DNA of 42,580 bases, from NCBI RefSeq assembly GCF_025362435.1, contig NZ_JANYGL010000011.1, positions 1 to 42,580 on the forward strand. Reading direction: 5' to 3'. The notes beneath the pieces were generated by a model. The model did no database searches. It worked only from the letters and a program-made list of their open reading frames with translations, and was not told where the DNA came from. Each line of letters opens with the position of its first letter. Positions within the stretch are counted from its first letter, which is position 1. This document shows positions 18,189 through 26,874 of the stretch, one piece after another. The stretch comes from Polymorphobacter sp. (lineage in GTDB: Bacteria > Pseudomonadota > Alphaproteobacteria > Sphingomonadales > Sphingomonadaceae). Position numbers and translations under genes: made by a program.

Positions 18189-19246
18189 TTCACGTCGGGG
18201 AAGCTGTTGACCAGCTTGCCCAGTGTCGGGAGCAGGCCGCCGCGCTCGCCGTCGGGCGTCTTGCCGAGGCGGACGACGACGAGGCGCTTCGACGGCGCGA
18301 TCATGACGTACTGGCCGAGGTGGCCGATCGCCGAATAGAGGTCTGCAGGCCCCTGGTCGGGGAACAGTGCCGGATGACCCTCTGCATTTCCCGGGTGGTT
18401 GAGCCAGAACTGGCCGCCGTATGCCGGGTTGGTCGGCGCGGGTTGCTGGACGAAGGCGACCCACGATGTGGGCACGACCTGCCTGCCCGCGACGACGCCG
18501 TTGTCGAGATACATCTGGCCGAACTTCGCCCAGTCGCGCGCGGTCGCGTGGCAGAACGAGCCGCCGAGCATCGTCCCCGCCGCATCATATTCGCAGACGA
18601 GGCTCGCCATCCTCGACGGCACGATCAACGCGTCGTGGAGGTACGCCTGCATCGCCGCGCGCCGCGCTGCGGGCGTCGTCGCGCCCGGCGCGATCGTCCG
18701 GACGATGATGTCGTCGAGCATCACCGTCGTCAGCGTTGAATATTCGTAGCGCGTTCCCGGCGGATATTTGAGCGGCGCAGCCTCGGCGGCCTTGGCGGAG
18801 TCGTTGCTCTCGTCGCTGAACAAGGCGCGGTTGGTGTCGGCCTCCTCGACCGGCGGCCCGGTCTCCGAGTGGGCAAGGCCCGACGCCATGTGGACCATCT
18901 GGAGCAAGGTGATCTTGCCGCGCGGGTCGGCCGGGTCGCGGTGCCACGCCGGGATCGGCGCGGGGGCGTTGAGGTCGAGCTTGCCGGCGGCAACGAGCTG
19001 CCCGAGCAGGGTCGAGGTGATCGACTTCGCCATCGACCATGAGATGAAGCGGTTGCCGGGACCATAGCCGGGGGCATAGCGCTCGATCACCGGCGTGCCG
19101 TTCTGCAGGACGACGACCGCGCGGGTCTCGCCGAAGGTCTTGTCCGAGAACAGCCGGTCGAGCGCGGTTTCCCCGGCCGTTTTCGCCATCGCCGGCCCCG
19201 AGATCAGGGCGAGGAGCAGAATGAGACTTGATCGCACGGCCCGCAT
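18185..19246 (-). CDS. Exported serine hydrolase, class C beta-lactamase fold
   Basis: A 353-residue protein of the serine beta-lactamase/esterase/6-aminohexanoate-dimer hydrolase superfamily. A signal peptide spans about residues 1-21 (GPAMA). The nucleophile motif SMAKS gives Ser71 and Lys74; the second motif is Y169-S-T rather than the usual Y-x-N, which fits the NylB-like/esterase branch better than true beta-lactamases. HLGQYV near residue 315 lies where the KTG-box region is expected. It overlaps UPF0262 by 4 bp and is divergent from a small membrane protein 48 bp away. Substrate unknown. Confidence 0.9.
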   Translation of the reverse strand: MRAVRSSLILLLALISGPAMAKTAGETALDRLFSDKTFGETRAVVVLQNGTPVIERYAPGYGPGNRFISWSMAKSITSTLLGQLVAAGKLDLNAPAPIPAWHRDPADPRGKITLLQMVHMASGLAHSETGPPVEEADTNRALFSDESNDSAKAAEAAPLKYPPGTRYEYSTLTTVMLDDIIVRTIAPGATTPAARRAAMQAYLHDALIVPSRMASLVCEYDAAGTMLGGSFCHATARDWAKFGQMYLDNGVVAGRQVVPTSWVAFVQQPAPTNPAYGGQFWLNHPGNAEGHPALFPDQGPADLYSAIGHLGQYVMIAPSKRLVVVRLGKTPDGERGGLLPTLGKLVNSFPDVK

Positions 19247-19294
19247 CGCGTCAGCATTCCCCGGTTGGCCGACGATGGTAATGGGGGCAAGCCG

Positions 19295-19615
19295 GTGAAG
19301 GCAAGAAATTGGTGGCTGACTGGAACAGCGGCGGTGATCGTCGTCGCCGGTGCGGGCTTCGTCGTGGTCAAGAATGGCTCGACCGGGCGCCGCGCCGACC
19401 TCGCTGCGGGCTATGTCGCGCACGTCGTCTGCTCGTGCCACTATGTCGGTAGGCGCGACATGAAGTCGTGCGCGACCGACTTCGAGCCGGGGATGGAGAT
19501 CGTCCGGATGGAGAACGACCCGGCGGCGAAGCGGATCACCGCGTGGGTGCCGCTGCTGGCGAAACACACCGCGACGTACACCCCCGAATACGGCTGCGCC
19601 CTCGACGCAGGGTAG
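19295..19615 (+). CDS. Small membrane-anchored protein, four cysteines
   Basis: A 106-residue protein with one N-terminal hydrophobic segment (about residues 6-23) acting as signal anchor and a periplasmic domain with four cysteines (VVCSCHY, KSCATD, YGCALD), probably disulfide bonded. Start is GTG at 19295 with GGGGGC upstream; a TTG at 19265 is possible but less likely. Divergent from the serine hydrolase. I do not recognise the family. Its stop lies 3 bp from the convergent corA stop. Confidence 0.7.
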   Translation: MKARNWWLTGTAAVIVVAGAGFVVVKNGSTGRRADLAAGYVAHVVCSCHYVGRRDMKSCATDFEPGMEIVRMENDPAAKRITAWVPLLAKHTATYTPEYGCALDAG

Positions 19616-19618
19616 CCC

Positions 19619-20590
19619 CTACAGCCAGCCGCGGCTCTTGAAGAACTGGTACGGCAGCACCGCCGAGCAGACCATGATGCCGAGCGCCATCGGGTAGCCG
19701 TAATGGAAATTGAGCTCCGGCATGTTCTTGAAGTTCATCCCGTAGATGCTCGCGACCAGCGTCGGCGGCATGAAGATCACCGCCGCGACCGAGAAGATCT
19801 TGATGATTGCGTTCTGCTCGATGTTGATCAGCCCGAGTGCGGCGTCGAGCAGGAAGGTGATGTTGCCGCTGAGGTAGCTGGCATGGTCGGTCAGCGACGA
19901 CACGTCCTTCGCCAGCCCGTCGAGATGCTCCTTGGTCCCCTTCGGGTCGAGCGTGCCGCCGAGGAAGCTGATCAGCCGCGACAGGCTGACGCCGCTGACC
20001 CGCGACTTCGAGACGATATCGTGGGCGTGGCCGATCCGCGTCAGGAGGACCTGGAGCGCGGCATTGGTCATCCGCTGCGTCCGCGAGCCGCCGCGGCGGA
20101 AAGTCGACTTGGAGATATTGTCCATCTCCGATCCGACCCCTTCAAGGACGTCGGCCATCCGGTCGACGATCGCGTCGAGCAGGTGGATCAGTGTCATCGT
20201 CGCGTCGGAGCATAATGCCGGCGAGCGTTCGACGTGCGCGGCGAACAGTTCGAACGCTTTCGGCGCGGCATAGCGGATCGTGATGAGGTGGGTCGGCGTC
20301 AGGACAAACGACACCGGGGTCGTGACCGGCAGGTCGTCGCCGGTCCCGGCGAGCAGGCTGGCGATGACGACGACAGTGTTGCCCTCCTGGTAGAGGCGGC
20401 TAGACGGTTCGATCTCGACCATCTCGTCACGGGTCGGGACGCCGACGCCGAGGACGCGCTCGACGAACGCCTCCTCCGCCTTCGACGGCTCGAACAGGTC
20501 GAGCCAGACGATTCCCGGCGGCAGCGGCGCGGTCGTCAGGTCGCCGTCGCACGTCACGCGTTTTTCGCCCGCCGAATAAAGCTGGAGCAT
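19619..20590 (-). CDS. corA: CorA-type magnesium transporter
   Basis: A 323-residue CorA-family divalent-cation channel. The long cytoplasmic domain (about residues 1-255) is followed by two C-terminal membrane helices, the first ending in the selectivity motif YGMNF and MPE loop (about residue 283 onward), and the short cytoplasmic tail FFKSRGWL with basic residues. EMVEIEPSSRLYQEGN and FVLTPTHLITIRY are typical of the family. It probably mediates Mg2+ uptake, though Co2+/Ni2+ passage is known for CorA. No adjacent magnesium regulators. It is divergent from the alpha/beta hydrolase. Confidence 0.95.
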   Translation of the reverse strand: MLQLYSAGEKRVTCDGDLTTAPLPPGIVWLDLFEPSKAEEAFVERVLGVGVPTRDEMVEIEPSSRLYQEGNTVVVIASLLAGTGDDLPVTTPVSFVLTPTHLITIRYAAPKAFELFAAHVERSPALCSDATMTLIHLLDAIVDRMADVLEGVGSEMDNISKSTFRRGGSRTQRMTNAALQVLLTRIGHAHDIVSKSRVSGVSLSRLISFLGGTLDPKGTKEHLDGLAKDVSSLTDHASYLSGNITFLLDAALGLINIEQNAIIKIFSVAAVIFMPPTLVASIYGMNFKNMPELNFHYGYPMALGIMVCSAVLPYQFFKSRGWL

Positions 20591-20742
20591 CGATCGATCC
20601 CGTTATGCGCTGCAGCCGCTATGGCGTCGGCGGCTTCCGCGCAAGCCGGGAAGCGCGGAGGCGCCCAGCGAATTAGTCGCGTTACCGGCATGAACTTCCC
20701 CGCGGCGGCAGGGTTGATGCGCGGCAACCAAGGAGCCCCCCG

Positions 20743-21564
20743 ATGACGACCTTCACCACGACCGACGGCACCGAGATCTATTTCAACGATTGGGGCAGCG
20801 GACGCGCGGTGGTCCTGATCCATGGCTGGCCGCTCGATGCCGACATGTGGTCGGAGCAGGCGACCTTCCTCGCCGAGAACGGTTGCCGCGTCGTCGCCTA
20901 TGACCGGCGCGGCTTCGGCCGGTCTAGCCAGCCGTGGAACGGTTACGACTATGACACGATGAGCGACGACCTTGCCCAACTGATCGAGCATCTCGAGTTG
21001 AACGACGTCACGCTGGTCGGCTTCTCGATGGGCGGCGGCGAGGTCGCGCGTTACCTCGGACGTCACGGCGGCGCGAAGGTCGCCAAGGCCGTGCTGGTCA
21101 GCGCGGTGACGCCGTACCTTGTCGAAACCAGCGACAATCCCACCGGCGTCGATCCGTCGGTGTTCGAAGGGATGCTCCACGACATGCAACGCGACCGCGC
21201 CGCGTTCTTCGGCAGCTTCGGGCCGCAATTCTATGGCAATTCGATGCTCCGCAAGCGCGTCTCGGCCGAGCATCTGCAGTGGACCCAGCAGATCGCGATG
21301 ATGGCGTCGCACCGTGCCACGATCGAGTGCGCCAAGGCCTTCTCGAGCACCGACTTCCGCCCCGACATGGCGGCGTTCACGATGCCGACGCTGATCATCC
21401 ACGGCACCGCCGACCAGACCGTGCCGATCGACAGTTCGGGTCGCGTGGCAGCGCGGATGATCGCGGGCTCGAAGCTGATCGAGTATGACGACGAGCCGCA
21501 CGGCCTCCACATGACCGCGAAGGATCGCCTGAACGCCGACCTGCTGAGCTTCATCGGGTCGTAA
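20743..21564 (+). CDS. Alpha/beta hydrolase (non-haem haloperoxidase/arylesterase type)
   Basis: A 273-residue alpha/beta hydrolase closely resembling cofactor-free haloperoxidases and arylesterases. The triad is visible: Ser95 in GFSMGG, Asp224 in HGTADQTVPID, His253 in EPHGLH; the oxyanion loop is LIHGWPLDADMW. No signal peptide, so cytoplasmic. AAGGAG precedes the ATG. The perhydrolase activity of this group often is a side reaction of an esterase, so the true substrate is open. It is followed by a short palindrome then the DUF1223 gene. Confidence 0.92.
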   Translation: MTTFTTTDGTEIYFNDWGSGRAVVLIHGWPLDADMWSEQATFLAENGCRVVAYDRRGFGRSSQPWNGYDYDTMSDDLAQLIEHLELNDVTLVGFSMGGGEVARYLGRHGGAKVAKAVLVSAVTPYLVETSDNPTGVDPSVFEGMLHDMQRDRAAFFGSFGPQFYGNSMLRKRVSAEHLQWTQQIAMMASHRATIECAKAFSSTDFRPDMAAFTMPTLIIHGTADQTVPIDSSGRVAARMIAGSKLIEYDDEPHGLHMTAKDRLNADLLSFIGS

Positions 21565-21570
21565 ATGCAG

Positions 21571-21602
21571 ACCGTCACCCCCGCGAAAGCGGGGATGACG
21601 GT
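21571..21602. repeat. REP-like palindrome with GAAA loop
   Basis: Fourteen-base arms 21571-21584 and 21589-21602 pair at 13 of 14 positions around a GAAA loop, just after the hydrolase stop. It is the short form of the palindrome at 17576-17649 and may also act as a terminator or mRNA end stabiliser. Confidence 0.8.
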
Positions 21603-21666
21603 CATTGGCTGTAACTTCGTGCAGCCATGCGGCGAACTGCCTTGTGACCCGTCACGAGGACCGCCG

Positions 21667-22347
21667 ATGTTTCGCTCGATACTTCTCGCCGCCGCGCTGG
21701 TCGCGACCCCTCCGCTCGCCCGGACCGACGCCGCGCATCCGACAGTCGTCGAGCTTTACCAGTCGCAGGGCTGCTCGTCGTGCCCGCCGGCGATCACGAA
21801 CCTCAACGCGCTCGCCGACCGCCCAGACCTGCTGACGCTGACCTTTGCCGTTACGTATTGGGACCAGCTCGGCTGGAAGGACACATTCGCCAGCGCCGCG
21901 CAGACCACCCGCCAATGGGATTATGCCCGCGGCTTCCACCATGACCAGGTATGGACGCCGCAGGTGATCGTCGACGGCCGGACCGACGTCGTCGGCGTGC
22001 GACCCGGGCAGATCGAAGCCGCGCTCAAGACCGTTCAGCCGCGCACCGGCCCCGACCTGACGCTCGCCGCCGGCAAGGTCGCGATCGGGGCGGGGGCCGC
22101 TCCTGCAGGCGGCGCCGACGTCTGGCTGGTCCGCTACGACCCGCGGACGATCGCGGTCGCGATCCGCGCCGGTGAGAACACCGGCCGCACGATCGGCCAC
22201 CGCAACGTCGTCCGCCAGCTCGTCAAGCTCGGCAAATGGAACGGCACGCCGGCAACGCTCGGCATCCCCGCCGCTGCGCCCGGCCTGTCGACCGCGGTCC
22301 TCGTCCAGACCAGCGGCGGCCCGATCCTCGCCGCGGTCCGCGGCTGA
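21667..22347 (+). CDS. DUF1223 family secreted thioredoxin-like protein
   Basis: A 226-residue exported protein of the DUF1223 family. A signal peptide covers about residues 1-23; the thioredoxin-like domain starts VVELYQSQGCSSCPPA with a CSSC redox motif at Cys36 and Cys39, then YWDQLGWKDTFA and the cis-Pro-like TPQVIVDGR. The C-terminal half carries the beta-rich domain of this family. A GAGGA lies before the ATG. Role in periplasmic thiol chemistry is inferred from the fold; no substrate is known. Confidence 0.92.
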   Translation: MFRSILLAAALVATPPLARTDAAHPTVVELYQSQGCSSCPPAITNLNALADRPDLLTLTFAVTYWDQLGWKDTFASAAQTTRQWDYARGFHHDQVWTPQVIVDGRTDVVGVRPGQIEAALKTVQPRTGPDLTLAAGKVAIGAGAAPAGGADVWLVRYDPRTIAVAIRAGENTGRTIGHRNVVRQLVKLGKWNGTPATLGIPAAAPGLSTAVLVQTSGGPILAAVRG

Positions 22348-22405
22348 AACCCTTTACCCACCGCCGGTCGCCATCGGGCGTGCGGCACAATCGAGAGAGA
22401 CGACC

Positions 22406-22666
22406 ATGACCCTGATCAAGACCTTGATGCTCGCTGCCGCCGTCGCGGCGATTGGCACCACCGGCGCGATGGCGCAGGACGCGATGAAGGCCGACAAGCC
22501 GGCGACGCACGACGCGATGGCCACCGACAAGATGGCGCCCCACGATGCGATGGCGACCGACGCGATGGCCACCGACCACATGGCTGGCAAAAAGATGACA
22601 AAGGCCGAAATGAGGAAGCACGACGCGATGATGAAGAAGGACGCGATGGCCTCGAAGCCGCACTGA
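22406..22666 (+). CDS. Pentapeptide MXKDX repeat protein
   Basis: An 86-residue exported protein: signal peptide (cleaved near GAMAQ, residue 24) and then a low-complexity region of repeated DAMATD / DKMAPH / DAMKAD units, ending in KKDAMASKPH. This matches the MXKDX pentapeptide-repeat protein family defined for small periplasmic proteins of unknown function. The repeat is rich in Met, His and Asp, which could bind copper or other metals (inference). It lies after DUF1223 and before the cytochrome b operon, separated from the latter by a strong hairpin. Confidence 0.88.
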   Translation: MTLIKTLMLAAAVAAIGTTGAMAQDAMKADKPATHDAMATDKMAPHDAMATDAMATDHMAGKKMTKAEMRKHDAMMKKDAMASKPH

Positions 22667-22674
22667 ACTAGGTA

Positions 22675-22710
22675 GCGGGCGGCGCGCTTTACAACGCGCG
22701 CGCCGCCCGC
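22675..22710. terminator. Strong GC hairpin after the MXKDX gene
   Basis: A perfect 13-bp stem (22675-22687 with 22698-22710) with a 10-nt loop, 8 bp after the MXKDX stop and 36 bp before the cytochrome b start. It has no T-run. A transcript-end stabiliser or weak terminator is likely. Confidence 0.55.
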
Positions 22711-22746
22711 GACAGTCCGTTACGCCCTCGACCGAAGGACGCACGC

Positions 22747-23637
22747 ATGGCCTCCGTTGCCGATACCCCACCGAGCCAGCCGCTCGCCGACACCGTCGTC
22801 GCGCCGCCGCCGGGGCGTGTCTACTACCGCCACCGTGTCGTCACCCGGATCTGCCACTGGATCAACGTGCTGTGCATCGGCTTCCTGATTGCCAGCGGAT
22901 TGAACATCTTCAACGCCCACCCCGCGCTCTACTGGGGCCAGTACGGCGCCAATAATGACGACGCGCGCCGCTGGTTCGAGATCGGCGCGAGCAGCAAGGC
23001 TGACGGCACGCCGATCGGCATGACCCGCGTCGGTCCGGTTACAGTCAACACCACGGGCATTCTCGGCCTCGCCAAGGGCACCGACGGCCAGCAGCTCGCG
23101 CAGGGCTTCCCCGAATGGGCGACCTTCCCGACCAACCGCGACCTCGCCACCGCCCGGCGCTGGCACTTCTTTTTCGCCTGGCTGTTCATCCTCAACGGCC
23201 TGACCTACCTGATCTACGGGCTGGTCACGCGCCACCTGCAGGACGACGTTTGGCCGCGGCTAAAGCAGCTCGCGCCCGCCAACATCTGGCACGACATCGT
23301 TGAGCACGCGAAGCTCAAGTTCCCGCGCGGCGAGAACGACAAGGAATATCACATCCTCCAGCGGCTTGCTTATGCTGGCACCGTGTTCGTCATCCTGCCG
23401 CTGATGGTCCTGACCGGCCTGTCGATGTCGCCCGGGTTCGACGCGGCGGCGCACGGCTTCCTGCCGCAGCTGTTCGGCGGACGCTCGTCGGCGCGGTCGA
23501 TCCACTTCATCGTCATGGACCTGACGATCGCCTTCATCATCGTCCACGTCGCGATGGTCGTCCTTTCGGGACCGATCCACCAGCTGCGGTCGATGATAAC
23601 GGGCTGGTATGATACCGGGAAGGAGCGCCGGCCATGA
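22747..23637 (+). CDS. Cytochrome b561/YedZ-like membrane haem protein
   Basis: A 296-residue cytochrome b/b6 domain protein with four to five membrane helices. Haem ligands are suggested by His37 (TRICHWIN), the His in RRWHFFFAW (about 139), and His residues in the final helices (RSIHFIVMDL, IIVHVAMV). The long segment between helices 1 and 2 is periplasmic or cytoplasmic and lacks cofactors. Its TGA overlaps the ATG of the molybdopterin oxidoreductase (ATGA), so it is the likely quinone-linked membrane electron carrier for that enzyme. Confidence 0.9.
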   Translation: MASVADTPPSQPLADTVVAPPPGRVYYRHRVVTRICHWINVLCIGFLIASGLNIFNAHPALYWGQYGANNDDARRWFEIGASSKADGTPIGMTRVGPVTVNTTGILGLAKGTDGQQLAQGFPEWATFPTNRDLATARRWHFFFAWLFILNGLTYLIYGLVTRHLQDDVWPRLKQLAPANIWHDIVEHAKLKFPRGENDKEYHILQRLAYAGTVFVILPLMVLTGLSMSPGFDAAAHGFLPQLFGGRSSARSIHFIVMDLTIAFIIVHVAMVVLSGPIHQLRSMITGWYDTGKERRP

Positions 23638-24410
23638 CCGTCCTCACGCGGCGTTCGCTGATCGGGGTCGGAGCAGGCGGTCTGCTCCTTTCCAGCTGCG
23701 ACAAACTGTCGAACTCGGTCGGAGCGAACGACTTCGTCGCCAAGGCCCAAAGCGCAACCTACGGCTGGCAGCGGCTGGTCGGACGCCAGGCGCTCGCGCA
23801 GGAGTTCACCGCCGCCGACATCTCGCCGGTGTTCAAGCCCAACGGCTCGACCAACCCGAAGGACGACGACTACCGCCGCCACGTCGACGAGGGCTTCGCC
23901 AACTGGAAGCTCAAGATCGACGGCCTCGTCCGGAAGCCGATATCGCTGTCGCTCGCCGACCTGCGTGCGCTGCCGGCGCGGACCCAGATCACGCGGCACG
24001 ACTGCGTCGAGGGGTGGAGCGCGATCGGCCAGTGGACCGGGCCGCAACTCGGGCCGCTGCTCAAGGCCGCGGGGCTGCTGCCGACGGCGAAATACATCGT
24101 CTTCCACTGCGCCGACAATTATGGCGGTGAAATCTCCAAGGGCGGCGCCCAGTCGACCGGGCGCTATTACGAGAGCATCGACCTGATCGACGCCTTCCAC
24201 CCGCAGACAATCATCGCCCACACGATGCGCGGCCAGCCCCTCGACGTCGCCCATGGCGCGCCGTGCCGGATGCGGATCGAACGCCAGCTTGGCTACAAGC
24301 AGGCGAAATACGTCATGCGGATCGAGGCGGTCGACAGCTTCGCCAAGATGGAGCTCGGCAAGGGCGGCTATTGGGAAGATCGCGGCTACGAATGGTACGC
24401 CGGAATCTGA
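23634..24410 (+). CDS. Sulfite-oxidase-family molybdopterin oxidoreductase, Tat lipoprotein
   Basis: A 258-residue protein of the sulfite oxidase/MsrP molybdenum-cofactor superfamily. The N-terminus has a twin-arginine motif (TRRSLIG) and a lipobox LLSSC with Cys22, so it should be exported folded and lipid anchored. The molybdenum-ligating cysteine is Cys124 in RHDCVEGWSAIGQWTG, a strongly conserved block; IVFHCADNYGG and AHTMRGQPLDVAHGAPCRM complete the cofactor pocket. It overlaps the cytochrome b gene by 4 bp. Substrate unknown: it lacks the usual dimerisation domain of true sulfite oxidases, so a MsrP-like or novel oxidoreductase is equally possible. Confidence 0.92.
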   Translation: MTVLTRRSLIGVGAGGLLLSSCDKLSNSVGANDFVAKAQSATYGWQRLVGRQALAQEFTAADISPVFKPNGSTNPKDDDYRRHVDEGFANWKLKIDGLVRKPISLSLADLRALPARTQITRHDCVEGWSAIGQWTGPQLGPLLKAAGLLPTAKYIVFHCADNYGGEISKGGAQSTGRYYESIDLIDAFHPQTIIAHTMRGQPLDVAHGAPCRMRIERQLGYKQAKYVMRIEAVDSFAKMELGKGGYWEDRGYEWYAGI

Positions 24411-24463
24411 CGGAGCCAGACGGTCGCGGCGGCGTTTTCGAGAGAGCTTGAAGGAGCCCCGGC

Positions 24464-24625
24464 ATGACCGTGACGATCGACCCCAACCTTATACCGGTGA
24501 CCGCCGACGAACTCGCGCAGGGCCATGCCGACGCGGTCAATGCGCCGGTCCTGACCGAGGCCGAAGTCGGGGCGCCGCCGGAGAAGCTGCCAGAGACGCC
24601 GCTGACCCAGCTCCCGCCGGGCTGA
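24464..24625 (+). CDS. 53-residue protein after the molybdoenzyme
   Basis: A short frame beginning MTVTIDPNLIPVTADELAQGH and ending LPETPLTQLPPG, with AAGGAG placed 8 nt before the ATG at 24464. It is Pro-, Glu- and Ala-rich with no membrane helix or cysteine. It follows the sulfite-oxidase-like gene by 53 bp on the same strand and closes the cassette. The strong ribosome-binding site supports it as a real gene; function unknown. Confidence 0.6.
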   Translation: MTVTIDPNLIPVTADELAQGHADAVNAPVLTEAEVGAPPEKLPETPLTQLPPG

Positions 24626-24665
24626 GGCGCCACCTCACATCGCCGTCGGTAAGTTAGGGGGGAAG

Positions 24666-25685
24666 CTAAAACTCGTCGTCCAACAACGGCAACTGCACCG
24701 CCGTCGCCGGTGGCTTCACGCCCAGATGCTTCCACGCCGCCGGGTTGAGCATCCGCCCCCGCGCCGTCCGCGCCACCAGCCCGGTCTGGATCAGATAGGG
24801 CTCGACGACCTCCTCGACGGTGTCGCGCGGCTCCGACAGCCCCGCCGCGAGCGTCTCGACCCCCACCGGCCCGCCGCGATAGATGTCGGCGATCATCATC
24901 AGATAACGCCGGTCCATCGCGTCGAGCCCGAGCGTGTCGACCTCGAGCCGGTTCAACGCGCGATCCGCCGCCGCCCGATCAACGGTGTTCGCCCCGGCGA
25001 AGTCGCGCACCCGCCGCAGCAGCCGCCCGGCAATCCGCGGCGTTCCGCGCGACCGCCCGGCGATCTCGCGCGCCCCCTCCGCCGTCAGGTCCATCGCCAG
25101 CAGCCGCCCGGCGCGGGTGACGACGCTCTCGAGCTCGTCGACGGTGTAGAATTGCAGCCGCAGCGGGATGCCGAAGCGGTCGCGCAGCGGCGTCGTCACC
25201 AGCCCGGCGCGCGTCGTCGCCCCGACGAGGGTGAACGGCGGCAGGTCGATCCGCACGCTGCGCGCCGACGGCCCCTCGCCGATCATCAGGTCGAGCGCGC
25301 GGTCCTCCATCGCCGGATACAGGATCTCCTCGACCGCGGGCGACAGGCGGTGGATCTCGTCGATGAACAGCACGTCGTTGGCTTCGAGGTTCGTCAGCAG
25401 CGCGGCGAGGTCGCCCGCCTTCGCGATCACCGGCCCCGAAGTGGCGCGAAACCCGACGCCCAGTTCGCGCGCAACGATCTGGGCGAGCGTCGTCTTGCCC
25501 AGCCCGGGAGGCCCATGAAACAGGACATGGTCGAGGGCCTCCCCCCGCCCCTTCGCCGCGGCGATGAACACGCGGAGATTCTCGCGCGCCGCTTGCTGGC
25601 CAACGAAATCGTCGAGCGTCTGCGGGCGCAGCGCCGCGTCGACGTCCTCGGGGCGGCGGAGGGGGGTAAGGGGAACGGCGGTCAC
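24666..25685 (-). CDS. ruvB: Holliday junction helicase subunit RuvB
   Basis: The hexameric AAA+ motor that drives branch migration with RuvA. It has 339 residues: Walker [10 protein letters not shown] (58-66), Walker B LFIDEIHR (about 105-112), sensor 1 GATTRAG, arginine-finger region PLRDRFG, and a winged-helix C-terminal domain. Start is GTG at 25685 with a weak GAGACGG upstream. Normally it would follow ruvA directly; here an M19 dipeptidase gene on the opposite strand lies between them, so ruvB must have its own promoter. Confidence 0.97.
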   Translation of the reverse strand: MTAVPLTPLRRPEDVDAALRPQTLDDFVGQQAARENLRVFIAAAKGRGEALDHVLFHGPPGLGKTTLAQIVARELGVGFRATSGPVIAKAGDLAALLTNLEANDVLFIDEIHRLSPAVEEILYPAMEDRALDLMIGEGPSARSVRIDLPPFTLVGATTRAGLVTTPLRDRFGIPLRLQFYTVDELESVVTRAGRLLAMDLTAEGAREIAGRSRGTPRIAGRLLRRVRDFAGANTVDRAAADRALNRLEVDTLGLDAMDRRYLMMIADIYRGGPVGVETLAAGLSEPRDTVEEVVEPYLIQTGLVARTARGRMLNPAAWKHLGVKPPATAVQLPLLDDEF

Positions 25686-25749
25686 CCGACCGTCTCTACC
25701 GGTCTCGAGCCCGCCGCGCTATCGTTCCGGTCCAAGCAGGGAGTGGGCG

Positions 25750-26874
25750 ATGAATACGACGCGACGCGCGGTTTTGGCGGGGGCGGCGGGGCTCGCCGCG
25801 AGCGGGGCCTTCGCCAAGGCGATCGCCACGAATGAACGCTACGACCGCGCAATTGTCATCGACGGTCTCGGTACGCCCGACGATCCGGACGGCGACAAGT
25901 ATCCCGACTCCAATGTCTTTTCGCCGCGTGGACTGGCGCAGCTTCACGCCTCGGGGGGGACCGCGTGGCAGGTCACGGTTGGCGACGTCGGCAACGCGCC
26001 AACCAACTGGGACAAGACGCTCGCCAACATCGCGGATTGGGACGCTATCATCGACGCCAACCCTACCGCCTTCGTCCACGCCCGGTCCGCGACCGATATC
26101 CGTGCCGCCAAGGCCGCGGGCAAGGCGGCGATCATCTTCGGCACGCAGGACACAGCGATGGCCGGGACTCAGCTCGACCGGCTCGATGTGCTCAATGGTC
26201 TCGGCGTCCGCGTCGTCCAATTGACCTACAACCTGCGCAACCTTAGCGGCGACGGCGCGCTGGAAATGGCAAATGCCGGATTGTCCAAGCTCGGGTATTC
26301 GACGATCGCCCGGATCGAAAAGAACAAGCAGCTTGTCGACCTGTCGCACGGTGGCGCGAAAACGATCGCCGAAGCCATCGCCGCCGCCAAGCGCCCGCCG
26401 ACGATCAGCCACACCGGCTGCCGCAACCTCTACGATCATCCGCGCAACGTCTGGGATGCGGAATTGAAGGCCTGCGCCGACAAGGGCGGCGTGGTCGGAA
26501 TATACTGGATGCCGTACCTCGTGCCGGGCGGCAAGCCGACCACCGCGGACCTGATCCGCCACATGGCGCACGCGGTCGACGTCTGCGGCGAGGATCATGT
26601 CGGCATCGGCACCGACGGCGTTCTGAGCGAAATCGTCATCGACGACAAAGCGCGCGCCGCGCAGAAGACAGCGTTCGAAGACCGTGTTGCCAAGGGCGTC
26701 GTTGCCCCCGGCGACGGTCCGGATATCTTCACGATCATAGCCGAGCTGAATTCGCCGATGCGCTTCCGGATGCTGTCGGACGCACTTGCGAAGGCGGGAT
26801 GGCCGGGGGCACGCATCGACAAGGTGCTCGGCGGCAATCTGCTTCGACTTTACGGCGAGGTCTGGCCTGCCTAG
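25750..26874 (+). CDS. Divergent M19 membrane-dipeptidase-like protein, Tat exported
   Basis: A 374-residue member of the M19 dipeptidase superfamily with a twin-arginine signal ([20 protein letters not shown]). Conserved later motifs are present: LVDLSHGG and [16 protein letters not shown] (two His metal ligands), and VGIGTDGV (Asp). The first metal motif His-x-Asp is absent (IDGLGTPDD replaces it), and the bridging Glu position reads Gln in FGTQDT. It may bind one metal ion only, or have a different activity. GGGAG precedes the ATG. It is on the opposite strand between ruvB and ruvA; its stop shares CTAG with ruvA's stop. Confidence 0.85.
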   Translation: MNTTRRAVLAGAAGLAASGAFAKAIATNERYDRAIVIDGLGTPDDPDGDKYPDSNVFSPRGLAQLHASGGTAWQVTVGDVGNAPTNWDKTLANIADWDAIIDANPTAFVHARSATDIRAAKAAGKAAIIFGTQDTAMAGTQLDRLDVLNGLGVRVVQLTYNLRNLSGDGALEMANAGLSKLGYSTIARIEKNKQLVDLSHGGAKTIAEAIAAAKRPPTISHTGCRNLYDHPRNVWDAELKACADKGGVVGIYWMPYLVPGGKPTTADLIRHMAHAVDVCGEDHVGIGTDGVLSEIVIDDKARAAQKTAFEDRVAKGVVAPGDGPDIFTIIAELNSPMRFRMLSDALAKAGWPGARIDKVLGGNLLRLYGEVWPA

